Assembly (NCBI RefSeq): GCF_013155545.1 | Contig: NZ_JABJVV010000028.1 | Location: 1-38,293, forward strand | Length of the DNA: 38,293 nt | From: Caenimonas soli | GTDB lineage: Bacteria > Pseudomonadota > Gammaproteobacteria > Burkholderiales > Burkholderiaceae_C | Direction of reading: 5' to 3' | Part shown: piece by piece, positions 1 through 10,000 of the stretch | How the letters are laid out: the number at the start of each line of letters is the position of its first letter | Position numbering within the stretch: the stretch's first letter is position 1 | Made by a program: the position numbers and the translations under genes | Notes under the pieces: model-generated | Seen by the model: the letters and a program-made list of their open reading frames with translations, nothing else | Told to the model about the DNA's origin: nothing | Database searches by the model: none

Positions 1-2
1 GG

Positions 3-278
3 ATCAAACAGAACCTGCGCATCAAGGCATTTGTGGGCAACAGCGCCAACGCCGTGAAGACGCAAATCTGGATCGCAATCGCTACCTATGTGCTGGTGGC
101 GATCGTGAAGAAGCGGCTCCAACTCACCGCCACGCTACACACCATCCTGCAGGTACTGAGCCTGTCACTTTTTGATCGGGTACCGATCGATGTGCTCCTG
201 CTCAAAGCCGTCGATCTCGACGACGAAATCGAGGCTTCTCAGCAGTTTTCACTATTTGAAAATATCTCCGGACAGTAG
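3..278 (+). pseudogene. IS4-type transposase, C-terminal remnant
   Basis: The open frame enters from the left edge and ends at the TAG at 276-278. It reads IKQNLRIKAFVGNSANAVKT and then a run ending FENISGQ. This is the typical C-terminal part of IS4-group DDE transposases, covering the strand with the last acidic catalytic residue region and the tail FDRVPIDVLLLKAV. Only about 91 residues are visible, so whether the element is intact to the left is unknown. The transposase stop lies only 35 bases before the holA start, so the right end of the element must fall in that gap. The usual upstream partner of holA (lptE) is not seen and may have been separated from it. The family call rests on remembered sequence similarity. 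Confidence 0.72.
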
Positions 279-313
279 TGGGTCAAGCCCGCAATGACAA
301 TACACTTCGTCCT

Positions 314-1399
314 ATGCAGCTTGCCGCCGCCCAACTGAGCCAACACCTGCAAAAGGGTCTCAAGTCCCTGTACACGCTGCACGGCGACGAGCCGCTCTTG
401 ATCCAGGAAGCGGCGGATGCGATCCGCGCCGCGGCGCGCAGCCAGGGCTACACCGAGCGCACCGTGCACACGGTGGCCGGTGCGCACTTCGACTGGAGCG
501 AGGTGCTGGCCGCCGGCGGCTCGCTCAGCCTCTTTGCCGACAAGCAGATCGTCGAGATCCGCATCCCCTCGGGCAAGCCCGGCAAGGAGGGCAGCCCGGC
601 GTTGCAGCAGCTGGCCGCCGGCGCGCAGGGCAACGACAGCACGCTCACCCTGGTGCTCCTGCCCCGGCTGGACAAGATGACCAAGAGCGGCGCCTGGTTC
701 ACCGCGCTGGACGGCAACGGCGTCACCATCCAGGTCGAGCCGGTGGAGCGGCAGGCGCTGCCGCAGTGGATCGCCCAGCGGCTGGCGCAGCAGGCGCAGC
801 GGGTGGCCGCCGGCGACGAAGGCCAGCGCACGCTGCAGTTCTTCGCCGACCGGGTCGAAGGCAACCTGCTGGCGGCGCACCAGGAAATCCAGAAGCTGGC
901 CCTGCTTTATCCGGCGGGCGAACTCAATTTCGACCAGGTCGAAAGCGCCGTACTGAACGTGGCGCGCTACGATGTCTTCAAGCTCTCGGAGGCGGTGCTG
1001 GCCGGCCAGGCCGGCCGGGTGCAACGCATGCTCGACGGCCTGAAGGCCGAGGGCGAGGCCGAGGTACTGGTGCACTACACGCTGTCCGAGGACATCCGCG
1101 CCCTCAAGCGGGTCAAGGACGCCATGGCCGCCGGGCGGCCGCTGCCGATGGCGCTGCGCGAGCAGCGCGTCTGGGGCCTGCGCGAGCGCCTCTTTGAGCG
1201 GGTGCTGCCACGCCTCACCACGACCTCGCTGGACAACCTGCTGTATTCGGCGCATCTCGTCGACGGCATCGTCAAAGGCCTGAAGGCGCCCGACTGGCCG
1301 ACCGAGGGCTGGCAGGCGCTGCATCGGCTGGCCATGCAGCTGTGCCAGGAGTGCGCCGCGCAGCAGGGTGCCGCACCCCGTGCGAAAATGGCGGGATGA
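314..1399 (+). CDS. holA: DNA polymerase III delta subunit
   Basis: Delta subunit of the clamp-loader complex, which opens the beta sliding clamp for loading onto primed DNA. The 361-residue product has the family N-terminus (MQLAAAQLSQHLQKGLKSLY, then LHGDEPLLIQEAADAIR), followed by an AAA+-like fold and helical C-terminal collar domain. Length fits HolA (about 340-360). ATG 314 is chosen because homologues start here. An in-frame GTG at 278 lies inside the end of the upstream transposase and is unlikely. No clear Shine-Dalgarno precedes 314, which may reflect loss of native upstream DNA to the insertion sequence. The stop overlaps the proA start (ATGA), suggesting translational coupling. 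Confidence 0.93.
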   Translation: MQLAAAQLSQHLQKGLKSLYTLHGDEPLLIQEAADAIRAAARSQGYTERTVHTVAGAHFDWSEVLAAGGSLSLFADKQIVEIRIPSGKPGKEGSPALQQLAAGAQGNDSTLTLVLLPRLDKMTKSGAWFTALDGNGVTIQVEPVERQALPQWIAQRLAQQAQRVAAGDEGQRTLQFFADRVEGNLLAAHQEIQKLALLYPAGELNFDQVESAVLNVARYDVFKLSEAVLAGQAGRVQRMLDGLKAEGEAEVLVHYTLSEDIRALKRVKDAMAAGRPLPMALREQRVWGLRERLFERVLPRLTTTSLDNLLYSAHLVDGIVKGLKAPDWPTEGWQALHRLAMQLCQECAAQQGAAPRAKMAG

Positions 1400-2676
1400 A
1401 TGCGCTGAACGTAGCGGAGTACACACAAACGCTGGGCCTGCAGGCCAAACAGGCCGCGGCCCTCATGGCGCGTGCCGACTCGGCAATCCGCAACAAGGCC
1501 TTGCGCACATTGGCCGCCTTGCTGCGCGCCAACGTCCAGGCCCTGCAAGCCGACAACGCCAAGGACATCGAACGCGCGACCGCGGCGGCGTTGTCCGCGC
1601 CGATGATCGATCGCCTGAAGCTCACGCCCAAGGTCATCGAGACCGTGGCCCAGGGCTGCGAGCAGCTGGCCGCGATGCCGGACATCATCGGCGAGGTGAC
1701 GGCGCTGCGCCAACAGCCCAGCGGCATCCGCGTCGGTCAGATGCGCGTGCCGATCGGCGTGTTCGGCATGATCTTCGAGAGCCGGCCCAACGTCACCATC
1801 GAGGCCGCCAGCCTGTCGATCAAGAGCGGCAACGCCTGCATCCTGCGCGGCGGCTCGGAAGCCATCGATTCCAACAAGGCCCTGGCGCGGCTGGTGCAGC
1901 AGGCGCTGGTCGAAGCCGGCCTGCCCGCCGACGCCGTGCAACTGGTGCAGACCACCGACCGCGAGGCCGTGGGCCAGCTGATCGCCATGCCGCAGTACGT
2001 GGACGTGATCATCCCGCGCGGCGGCAAGGGCCTGATCGAGCGCATCAGCCGCGATGCCAAGGTGCCGGTGATCAAGCATCTGGACGGCAACTGCCACATC
2101 TATGTGGATGATCCCTGCGACATCGAGATGGCCGTCAAAGTGGCGGACAACGCCAAGACGCAGAAGTACAGCCCCTGCAATGCCATCGAGGGCCTGTTGG
2201 TCGCGCGCAGCGTGGCCAAGGACTTCCTGCCGAAGATCGGCGCCGTCTTTGCGACGAAAGGCGTCGAGATGCGCTGCGACGATGAATCGCGGGCCCTGCT
2301 GTCGGCCGTGAAGGGCGCAAACCTCAAGACGGCGACCGAACAGGACTGGTACGAGGAATACCTCGCGCCCATCATCAGCATCAAGGTGGTGGAAGGCGTC
2401 GACGAGGCGATAGCGCACATCAACCGCTACAGCAGCCACCACACCGACGCCATCATCACGCGCGACCACCTCCATTCCCAGCGCTTCCTGCGCGAAGTGG
2501 ATTCGGCCAGCGTGATGGTCAACGCCAGCCCGCGCTTCGCCGACGGCTTCGAGTTCGGCCTGGGCGCCGAGATCGGCATCAGCACCGACAAGTTCCACGC
2601 ACGCGGGCCGGTGGGCATCGAAGGCCTGACTTCCCTCAAGTGGGTGGTGCTGGGCAACGGCGAAGTGCGCTCCTGA
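1396..2676 (+). CDS. proA: Gamma-glutamyl phosphate reductase
   Basis: Second step of proline synthesis: NADPH-dependent reduction of gamma-glutamyl phosphate to glutamate semialdehyde in the cytoplasm. The 426-residue product carries an aldehyde-dehydrogenase fold with hallmark stretches RVPIGVFGMIFESRPNVT, SGNACILRGGSEAIDSN, IPRGGKGLIERI and HLDGNCHIYVD. The catalytic cysteine region is PCNAIEGLLV, and the C-terminus GAEIGISTDKFHARGPVGIE is typical. Start MNALNVAEY overlaps the holA stop by three bases, so the two are probably co-translated. Length is close to E. coli ProA (417). Confidence 0.96.
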   Translation: MNALNVAEYTQTLGLQAKQAAALMARADSAIRNKALRTLAALLRANVQALQADNAKDIERATAAALSAPMIDRLKLTPKVIETVAQGCEQLAAMPDIIGEVTALRQQPSGIRVGQMRVPIGVFGMIFESRPNVTIEAASLSIKSGNACILRGGSEAIDSNKALARLVQQALVEAGLPADAVQLVQTTDREAVGQLIAMPQYVDVIIPRGGKGLIERISRDAKVPVIKHLDGNCHIYVDDPCDIEMAVKVADNAKTQKYSPCNAIEGLLVARSVAKDFLPKIGAVFATKGVEMRCDDESRALLSAVKGANLKTATEQDWYEEYLAPIISIKVVEGVDEAIAHINRYSSHHTDAIITRDHLHSQRFLREVDSASVMVNASPRFADGFEFGLGAEIGISTDKFHARGPVGIEGLTSLKWVVLGNGEVRS

Positions 2677-2684
2677 TCCAACAC

Positions 2685-3701
2685 ATGCGCGACTACTGGC
2701 GCCAGTGCGGCTTTGGCCTGCTGGAAACGAACGGCGAGGGCCACCTGGTCGTCACCGACGAGTTCCTGCGCAGCCTTCTCGAGCGGCCCGAACTGGCGCC
2801 CGTCGCCGAGTCCTGCGCCGGCGAACTCGCCCTGCACCAGCGCTTGCTCGAACAGCCGCGCGCCGCGGTCGACGACCAGCAGCTTGCGGCCGTCGCCGAT
2901 GAAGATGCGCGCGCCAACTATGCGATCTGGCTGCGCTTTCGCCAGCGGCTGCTCGCCCATCCGACAGTGGAAGCCAGTTACATGGCGCTGTTCCGCGGCG
3001 AAGGCGTGGACGTGCCGCCGCTGTTCGTGCACCAGCTGACGCAGATCCTGTTGCGCCATGTCCTCGGCAACGAGGCCCCCGCCATGCAGGCCCGCGCCGC
3101 CGAAATGCTGTTTCGCACCCAGCGGGTTTCCATCCAGGAGGATGGCCAGGTGATGGCCGCCGACGACGAAACCGTGGAGCGCCACGCCATTGCCGCCAAC
3201 TTCGGCACCATCGGCGAGCTGCTCAAGCAGGGCGGCGCGGCATTGCGCACCGCCGAACTCGACGTGCTGCACGACGACAACGCTTCCGTGTACTGGGAGC
3301 GCGATGAAAGCCACGACCTGGTCGTCAGCCTGAACCACGGCCAGCCGGCGCTGGAGGCGCTGTGCCGCGTGCTGGAGGCCTGGGTGGGACATTTCGTGGG
3401 CTCGACGCCGCGCATCCAGGTGGAAAAAGAAATCGACGACGACAGCTGGGTCTGGCATGTGGGCCTGGACGCCCAGGCCAGTGCGGTGCTCAACGACCTG
3501 TATCAGGGCCATGACGTGAGCGAGCAGCGCATGGCGGGCATGCTGTGCCTGTTGAGCCTGTGGTTCGACGAGCCGGCGGTGCTGAAGCCCGAAATAGCAG
3601 GCAAGCCGGTTTACCTGGCCATGGCGATGGACGAACACAAGCGCATCAAGCTCAAGCCCCAGAACCTGCTGCTCAATCTGCCGCTGGCCCGCCTGTCCTA
3701 G
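2685..3701 (+). CDS. DUF6352-like conserved protein
   Basis: A 338-residue soluble protein starting MRDYWRQCGFGLL, 8 bases after proA. It has no signal peptide or membrane segment. It resembles a Burkholderiales family of unknown function that I recall as DUF6352; the family name comes from memory. Recognisable stretches are FVHQLTQILLRHVLGNEAP near residue 115-130, LFRTQRVSIQEDGQVMAADDE and the C-terminus KRIKLKPQNLLLNLPLARLS. No catalytic motif is evident. The position directly behind proA suggests co-transcription with holA-proA, but no function follows from that. Confidence 0.75.
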   Translation: MRDYWRQCGFGLLETNGEGHLVVTDEFLRSLLERPELAPVAESCAGELALHQRLLEQPRAAVDDQQLAAVADEDARANYAIWLRFRQRLLAHPTVEASYMALFRGEGVDVPPLFVHQLTQILLRHVLGNEAPAMQARAAEMLFRTQRVSIQEDGQVMAADDETVERHAIAANFGTIGELLKQGGAALRTAELDVLHDDNASVYWERDESHDLVVSLNHGQPALEALCRVLEAWVGHFVGSTPRIQVEKEIDDDSWVWHVGLDAQASAVLNDLYQGHDVSEQRMAGMLCLLSLWFDEPAVLKPEIAGKPVYLAMAMDEHKRIKLKPQNLLLNLPLARLS

Positions 3702-3743
3702 CGCGGCGGGCCTTGCAAACGGGCATGGTCGCCCTCAATTCCC

Positions 3744-3749
3744 TACAAT
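3744..3749 (+). promoter_or_regulatory. Candidate -10 element before gshA
   Basis: TACAAT lies 40 bases before the gshA start in the 87-base gap after the DUF6352-like gene. No good -35 is found at 16-18 bases. TTGCAA at 3713-3718 is 25 bases away, too far. The assignment is weak. Confidence 0.3.
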
Positions 3750-3788
3750 TCCTGTCAGATATTCCAAAAAGCGAAGGCAGAGGGCCAC

Positions 3789-5084
3789 ATGGTTCCCCAT
3801 CTCATCACGGCCCTCACCGGGCCCATCAACGAACTCGAGCAGCGCGTGCTGGAGTCCATGCCCGCGATCGAGCGTTGGTTCCGCCTGGAGTGGATGGAGC
3901 ACACGCCGCCGTTCTACAGCTCGGTGGACATTCGCAACGCCGGCTTCAAGCTGGCGCCCGTGGATACCAATCTCTATCCGGGCGGATGGAACAACCTCAC
4001 GCCCGAGATGCTGCCGCTGGCCGTGCAATCGGCGATGGCCGCGATCGAGAAGATTTGTCCCGAGGCCAAGAACCTGCTGGTGATCCCCGAGAACCACACC
4101 CGCAACACCTTCTACCTGAGCAACCTGGCCCAGCTCAAACGCATCTTCCACATGGCGGGCTTGAATGTGCGCATCGGCTCGATCAACCCCGACATCAAGG
4201 AGCCGACCAGCATCGACATTCCGGGCGGCGGCTCGGTGCTGCTGGAGCCGGTGGTGCGCAGCAAGCGCCGGCTGGGGCTGAAGGATTTCGATCCCTGCAC
4301 CATCCTGCTGAATAACGACCTGTCGTCGGGCATCCCCGGCATCCTGGAAGACATCCACGAACAGTACCTGCTGCCGCCGCTGCACGCGGGCTGGTCGGTG
4401 CGGCGCAAAAGCAATCACTTCCACAGCTACGAAGAAGTCTCCAAGCGCTTCGGCAAGTTGCTGGGCATCGATCCCTGGCTGATCAACCCGATGTTCAACA
4501 AGTGCGGTGAAGTGAACTTCACTGAGGGCACGGGCATGGAGTGCCTCACCACCAACGTCGATGCGCTGCTGACCAAGATCCGCAAGAAGTACAAGGAATA
4601 CGGCATCAACGAGAAGCCCTTCGTCGTGGTGAAGGCCGACAACGGCACCTACGGCATGGGAATCATGACCGTGCGCGACGTCAAGGACCTGGATCAGCTC
4701 AACCGCAAGACCAAGAACAAGATGGCGGTCATCAAGGACGGGCAGGAAGTCAGCGACGTGATCATCCAGGAAGGCGTGCTGACCAACGAGCGCATCAACG
4801 AGGCCGTGGCTGAGCCGGTGGTCTACATGATGGACCGCTACGTGGTGGGCGGCTTCTACCGCGTCCATGCCGAGCGCGGCATCGACGAGAACCTCAACGC
4901 CCCAGGCGCCAGCTTCGTGCCACTGGCTTTTGCCGAGAGTACGCGCTTACCTCAGCCCGGCGAGAAGCCCGGCGCCAGCGCCCCCAACCGCTTCTACATG
5001 TATGGCGTGATCGGCCGGCTGGCCATGCTGGCGGCCAGCTACGAGCTGGAAGCCACCGACCCCAACGCCGAGGTCTACGAGTGA
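3789..5084 (+). CDS. gshA: Glutamate-cysteine ligase
   Basis: First step of glutathione synthesis: ATP-dependent joining of glutamate and cysteine. The 431-residue product matches the shorter proteobacterial type found in betaproteobacteria and acidithiobacilli, not the E. coli GshA fold. Supporting stretches are FRLEWMEHTPPFYSSVDIRN, KLAPVDTNLYPGGWNNL, VIPENHTRNTFYLSNL, PFVVVKADNGTYGMGIMTV (an ATP-grasp-like segment) and MDRYVVGGFYRVH. ATG 3789 is preceded by a purine-rich AAGGCAGAGGG Shine-Dalgarno region. It is followed by kup. The next enzyme, gshB, lies about 8 kb downstream on the same strand. Confidence 0.95.
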   Translation: MVPHLITALTGPINELEQRVLESMPAIERWFRLEWMEHTPPFYSSVDIRNAGFKLAPVDTNLYPGGWNNLTPEMLPLAVQSAMAAIEKICPEAKNLLVIPENHTRNTFYLSNLAQLKRIFHMAGLNVRIGSINPDIKEPTSIDIPGGGSVLLEPVVRSKRRLGLKDFDPCTILLNNDLSSGIPGILEDIHEQYLLPPLHAGWSVRRKSNHFHSYEEVSKRFGKLLGIDPWLINPMFNKCGEVNFTEGTGMECLTTNVDALLTKIRKKYKEYGINEKPFVVVKADNGTYGMGIMTVRDVKDLDQLNRKTKNKMAVIKDGQEVSDVIIQEGVLTNERINEAVAEPVVYMMDRYVVGGFYRVHAERGIDENLNAPGASFVPLAFAESTRLPQPGEKPGASAPNRFYMYGVIGRLAMLAASYELEATDPNAEVYE

Positions 5085-5113
5085 TCTAGGGGGGCGGCAC
5101 CCAGCCGGCGTTG

Positions 5114-5149
5114 CTGCGCTGCAACATGCCCGTTTTGCGGGCAGCGCAG
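5114..5149. repeat. Inverted repeat in the kup leader
   Basis: Perfect 9-base arms CTGCGCTGC (5114-5122) and GCAGCGCAG (5141-5149) are separated by 18 bases. A competing 6-base hairpin, TGCCCG (5127-5132) with CGGGCA (5138-5143), shares bases with the right arm. No T-run follows, so this is not a standard terminator for gshA. The mutually exclusive pairings could be a leader-RNA switch or simply end-of-gene structure. A weak -10-like CACAAT (5152-5157) follows. Confidence 0.5.
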
Positions 5150-5216
5150 GCGCACAATAGCGGTCCCAAAGCTCAAGGAACCCCGCCGGCAAAAGCCGTC
5201 AAGACGGGGGCGTTCA

Positions 5217-7085
5217 GTGCAAAGCTCGAAATCATCGCTCGCGGCGCTGACCATAGGCGCCATCGGTGTCGTCTATGGCGACATCGGCACCAGTGTCCTG
5301 TACGCCGTCAAGGAAGTCTTCAACTCCGGCCACGTTCCCTTCACCACCGGCAACGTCTACGGCATCCTGTCCATCTTCTTCTGGACGCTCACCGTCATCG
5401 TTTCGATCAAGTACGTGGTGCTGGTGCTGCGCGCCGACAACAATGGCGAGGGCGGCCTGATCGCCATGCTGGCGCTGGCGTCGCAGGCCGTGAAAGACAA
5501 GCCTGAGCTGCGCAAGCTTCTGTTGGGGGTGGGCATCTTCGGCACCTCGCTCTTCTATGGCGACGGCGTCATCACCCCGGCCATCTCGGTGCTGTCGGCC
5601 GTCGAGGGGCTGGAAGTCGTGTCCCCGGCGTTCAAGGAATGGGTGATTCCGCTCACGTTGGTGGTGTTGTTCTGCCTGTTCGCCGTGCAAAAGCGCGGCA
5701 CGGCCGGCATCGGCAGGTTCTTCGGGCCGATCACGCTGGTGTGGTTCGTGGTCCTCGCCGTGCTCGGCGTCTCGCAGATCATGCGGCATCCGGAAATCAT
5801 CTCCGCCATCAGCCCGCACCATGCGGTGCTGTTCATGTTCCACCATCCCGGCACCACCTTCATCATCCTGGGTGCGGTGGTGCTGTGCGTGACGGGGGCG
5901 GAAGCGCTGTACGCCGACCTCGGCCATTTCGGCAAGCGGCCGATTCGCCTGGCCTGGTTCAGCGTGGCCATGCCGGCCTTGACGCTCAACTACTTCGGCC
6001 AGGGCGCCTTGCTGCTGGAAAACCCCGCAGCGGTCAAGAACCCGTTCTACCTGATGGCGCCCGACTGGGCCCTGGTGCCGCTGGTGGTGCTGGCGACCAT
6101 GGCCACCGTGATTGCTTCACAGGCCCTGATCACCGGCGCCTTCAGCGTGACCAAGCAGGTGGTCCAGCTGGGCTACCTGCCGCGCCTGAATGTGCAGCAC
6201 ACCAGCGTGCGCGATACCGGGCAGATCTACATCCCCTTCGTCAACTGGGGCCTGTTCGTGGCCATCGTGCTGGCGGTCGTGATGTTCCGCTCGTCCAGCA
6301 ACCTGGCGGCGGCCTACGGCATCGCCGTGACGCTGGACATGCTGATCACGACGACCCTGACTTTCTTCGTCATCCGTTACAGCTGGAACTATCCGCTATG
6401 GCTGTGTGTGGCGGCGACGGGGTGGTTCTTCATCGTGGACCTGACCTTCTTCGCCTCCAACATGCTCAAGCTGCTGCAAGGCGGCTGGTTCCCGCTGATG
6501 ATCGGTGGCGGCATCTTCACGCTGATGATGACCTGGAAGCACGGGCGCGAGCTGCTGAACGAAAAGCTCAAGGCCGACGCCATCGACCTGAAGGAATTTC
6601 TCGAGGCGGTGTTCGTCAACCCGCCGACCCGGGTCGAGGGCACGGCCGTCTTCCTCACGGCGGAGCCGGGCACGGTGCCGAACGCGATGCTCCACAATCT
6701 CAAGCACAACAAGGTGCTGCATGAGCACAACCTGTTCGTGACCGTTCAAAGCCATGAAGTGCCCTGGATCGGCTTGCACAAGCGGGTGCAAATCCAGACG
6801 TTGGGCCACAGCTGCTGGCAGGTGATCCTGCACTACGGGTTCAAGAACGACCCCGACGTGCCGCGCGCCCTGGAGCAGATCCGCGGCCACGGCTGCGAGA
6901 TCGAGCCGATGAAGACCAGCTACTTCCTCTCGCGCGACACCGTCATCCCCACCATCGGCAGCGGCATGGCGCCGTGGCGCGAGAAGCTGTTCGCGCAGAT
7001 GCACCACAACGCCAGCGCGGCGGCCGACTTCCTGCGGCTGCCCAACAACTCGGTGGTGGAGCTGGGTTCGAAGATCGAGATCTAG
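5217..7085 (+). CDS. kup: Kup-type potassium transporter
   Basis: Low-affinity K+/H+ symporter of the KUP/HAK/KT family in the inner membrane. The 622 residues equal E. coli Kup in length. The signature LTIGAIGVVYGDIGTSVLYA sits at the first membrane segment, followed by GLIAMLALAS, FYGDGVITPAISVLSAVEG, about 12 hydrophobic segments up to residue ~440, and a cytoplasmic C-terminal domain. The start is GTG 5217, which gives the family N-terminus MQSSKSSLAAL. A GGGGGCG run precedes it. The stop TAG shares bases CTAG with the stop of the convergent ior gene. An adjoining glutathione-synthesis gene is of note because K+ efflux systems in this group are glutathione-gated. Confidence 0.96.
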   Translation: MQSSKSSLAALTIGAIGVVYGDIGTSVLYAVKEVFNSGHVPFTTGNVYGILSIFFWTLTVIVSIKYVVLVLRADNNGEGGLIAMLALASQAVKDKPELRKLLLGVGIFGTSLFYGDGVITPAISVLSAVEGLEVVSPAFKEWVIPLTLVVLFCLFAVQKRGTAGIGRFFGPITLVWFVVLAVLGVSQIMRHPEIISAISPHHAVLFMFHHPGTTFIILGAVVLCVTGAEALYADLGHFGKRPIRLAWFSVAMPALTLNYFGQGALLLENPAAVKNPFYLMAPDWALVPLVVLATMATVIASQALITGAFSVTKQVVQLGYLPRLNVQHTSVRDTGQIYIPFVNWGLFVAIVLAVVMFRSSSNLAAAYGIAVTLDMLITTTLTFFVIRYSWNYPLWLCVAATGWFFIVDLTFFASNMLKLLQGGWFPLMIGGGIFTLMMTWKHGRELLNEKLKADAIDLKEFLEAVFVNPPTRVEGTAVFLTAEPGTVPNAMLHNLKHNKVLHEHNLFVTVQSHEVPWIGLHKRVQIQTLGHSCWQVILHYGFKNDPDVPRALEQIRGHGCEIEPMKTSYFLSRDTVIPTIGSGMAPWREKLFAQMHHNASAAADFLRLPNNSVVELGSKIEI

Positions 7086-10000
7086 CCGGCGCTGGCCTTG
7101 CCTTCGGTGACGATGGCGATGCCGCGCAACTGCCCGGCTTCGCGCGTGGCCGCAGGCCGCGGGTAGACCGCGGGGTCGAAGCGATACAGCAATTCGGCTT
7201 CGCGCAGGCGGGCCAAAGCGACGTTGGCCAGCTTCACGTGGCCGTAGCCGCGCATCGCCAGAGGCAGGGCCGCGATCTCGGTGGCCAGCGCCAGCCGCTG
7301 TGCGTCCAGCTGGGGGAGCAGCGAGCGGATGCTGTCCATGTAGCTGACCACCAGCTCGCGTTCCAGGCGGCGTTCGCGGGTCTTGCCGAACAGGTCCCAG
7401 GGCGTTCCGCGCAGCATGCGCCCACGCGCCAACAGCTTCATGGCGCGGTACAGCCAGGAACCCAAACGCATCTTGCGAGGCGGCTGGCCTCCCTTGGAGC
7501 GGCTCAGGAAGGGCGGCGCCATGTAGAACTCGAGCTTGAAGTCGCCCTCGAATTGCTGGCGCAGCGATTGTTCGAAATGGCCATCGGTGTACAGCCGCGC
7601 CACTTCGTATTCGTCCTTGTAGGCCATCAGCTTGAGCAGGCTGCGCGCGACGGTGGTGGTAAGGGCCAGGGTGGAGTCTTGGCCCAGCCGCAGTTCACGC
7701 TCCCGCACCAGGGCCACGAAGTCCGCATAGCGTTGTGCGTAGGCGGCGTCCTGGTAGGCGGTCAGGTGAGCCACGCCCCGCGCCACCAGGGCGTCCAGCG
7801 AGGCGAGCGGCGCTGCATCCAGGCTCTCGCCTTGCAGCAGTTGCCGCAGCGCCGCCGGCGCCGCGGCCTCCAGCCGCCCCAGCGAAAACGCCAGCTTGTT
7901 GGTTTCCACGGCCACGCCATTGAGTTCGATCGCCCGCAACAAGGCGGCCTGGCCCACGGGTAGCAGCCCGCGCTGCCAGGCGTAGCCCAGCGTCAGCATG
8001 TTGGCGAGGATGGAGTCGCCCAGCAGTGCTTCGGCCAGCGCCTGGGCGTCCAGCGTTTCGACGCGGTCGGCGCCGGCGGCGAAGCGCAGCTTGTCCAGCA
8101 GCTGCGGCATCTTGAGGTCGGCATCGGGGTTGCGCTGCGACTCCGCGACCGGCACCTCGTGCGTGTTGGCAAGCACGCGGGTGCGGCCTCGCCGCACCGT
8201 CTGCAGGGCCTCGGCCGACGCGCCCACCACCGCGTCGCAGGCGACCAGTGCGTCGGCCTGCTGGGTGTCGATGCGTACCTGGTTCAGCCGCGACGGGATG
8301 TCGGCCAGCCGCACGAAGGCCAGCACGCTGCCGCCCTTTTGCGCGAAGCCCATGAAGTCGAGCACGCTGGACGACTTGCCCTCCAGGTGCGCGGCCATCG
8401 CAGTCAACGCCCCCACGGTAACGATGCCCGTGCCGCCGACGCCGGTGAATAGCAGGTCGTAGGGGCCGGTCCATTGGTGCGGCGCCGGCAACGGCAGCGA
8501 ATCGACCAGCCGCCGGACCTCGCCGGCGCGCTGCGTCAGGGCGCCGGCTTTCTTGCGCGGCTGGCCACCCAGCACGCCCACGAAGCTGGGACAGAAGCCC
8601 TTGGCGCAGGAATAGTCCTTGTTGCAGGCGCTCTGGTCGATGCGCCGCTTGCGCCCCAGCGGCGTCTCCAGCGGCAGCACCGCCACGCAGTTGGACTGCA
8701 CCGAGCAGTCACCGCAGCCTTCGCAGACCTGCTCGTTGATGAAGATGCGCCGCGACGGCTCCACCAGCTCGCCCTTCTTGCGCCTTCGCCTTTTCTCCGC
8801 GGCGCAGGTCTGCTCGTAGATCAGCACGGTGACGCCCGCCATCTCGCGCAGGCGCCGCTGCACCGCGTCGAGTTCGCTGCGGTCATGGAATTCGGTGCCG
8901 GCCGGGAAGCGATCGTGGATCGCGTCGTACTTGGCGATGTCGTCCGACACCACGACCACCTGGCGCACGCCTTCGGCCTCGACCTGGCGCGCGATGCCGT
9001 CGACGCTGATGATCCCGTCCACCGGCTGGCCGCCCGTCATCGCCACCGCGTCGTTGAACAGGATCTTGTAGGTGAGGGTGGCGCGGGCCGCGACTGCCTG
9101 GCGGATCGCCAGGTAGCCGGAGTGGTAGTAGGTGCCGTCGCCCAGGTTCTGGAACACGTGCGGCACCTGGGTGAACATGGCGTGCGAGACCCAGTCCACG
9201 CCTTCGCCGCCCATCTGGATCAGGCCCTCGGTGTCCCTGTCCATCCAGCTGGCCATGAAGTGGCAGCCGATGCCGGCTTGCGCGTGCGAGCCTTCGGGCA
9301 CGCGGGTGCTGATGTTGTGCGGGCACCCCGCGCAGAAGTAGGGCAGGCGCTTCACGCTGTCGCTCGCGTTGGACAGCAACTCGGGTGGCGTGAAGTCGCG
9401 CACCAGGTGGCGGCGGTCCAGGTCCGGGAAGTGCGCCGCCAGCCAGTTGGCCACGATCTCGATCAGCCGGGAGGGCCGCAGCTCGCCCGCCTGCGAAATC
9501 AGCGGATCGCCCATGCCGTCGCGTTTGCCGACGATGACCGGACGGCGAGGCATGTTGTAGAACAGGTCGCGCAGCTGCGTCTCGACGACCGCTCCTTTTT
9601 CCTCGATCACCATCACCTCACGCAGGCCGCGCGCGAAATCGCCCATGCGCACCGGCTCGATCGGATAGGTGAGGCCGAGCTTGAGAATGCGCACGCCGTG
9701 CCGCGCCAGCGTTTCGGGTGAGACGTCGAGCCGGCGCAGCACTTCCATGAAATCGAAATGCGCCTTGCCCGCTGTGACGATGCCCGTGGCCGCCTGGGCG
9801 CTGTCGGCGATGAGGCGGTCGATGCTGTTGACACGCGCGAAGGCACGCACCGCTTGCAGCTTGGCGTGCAGGCGCTGCTCGATGGTCAACGAGGGCAGGT
9901 CGGGCCAGCGGTAGTGCAGCCCGCCCGGCGGGGGCTGGTGGCCGGTGATGGCGTTGATCGTGGCAGGGTCCTGCCAGGCCGCCGTGCGGGCGTTGATCAA

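Noticed and set aside
1075..2598. A 507-codon minus-strand frame opposite holA/proA
   Set aside because: Low-complexity Arg/Ala/His-rich product fully antisense to proA; shadow of a real gene.
3713..3749. TTGCAA plus TACAAT as a full promoter for gshA
   Set aside because: The spacer is 25 bases, too long for sigma-70; only the -10-like box is kept, with low confidence.
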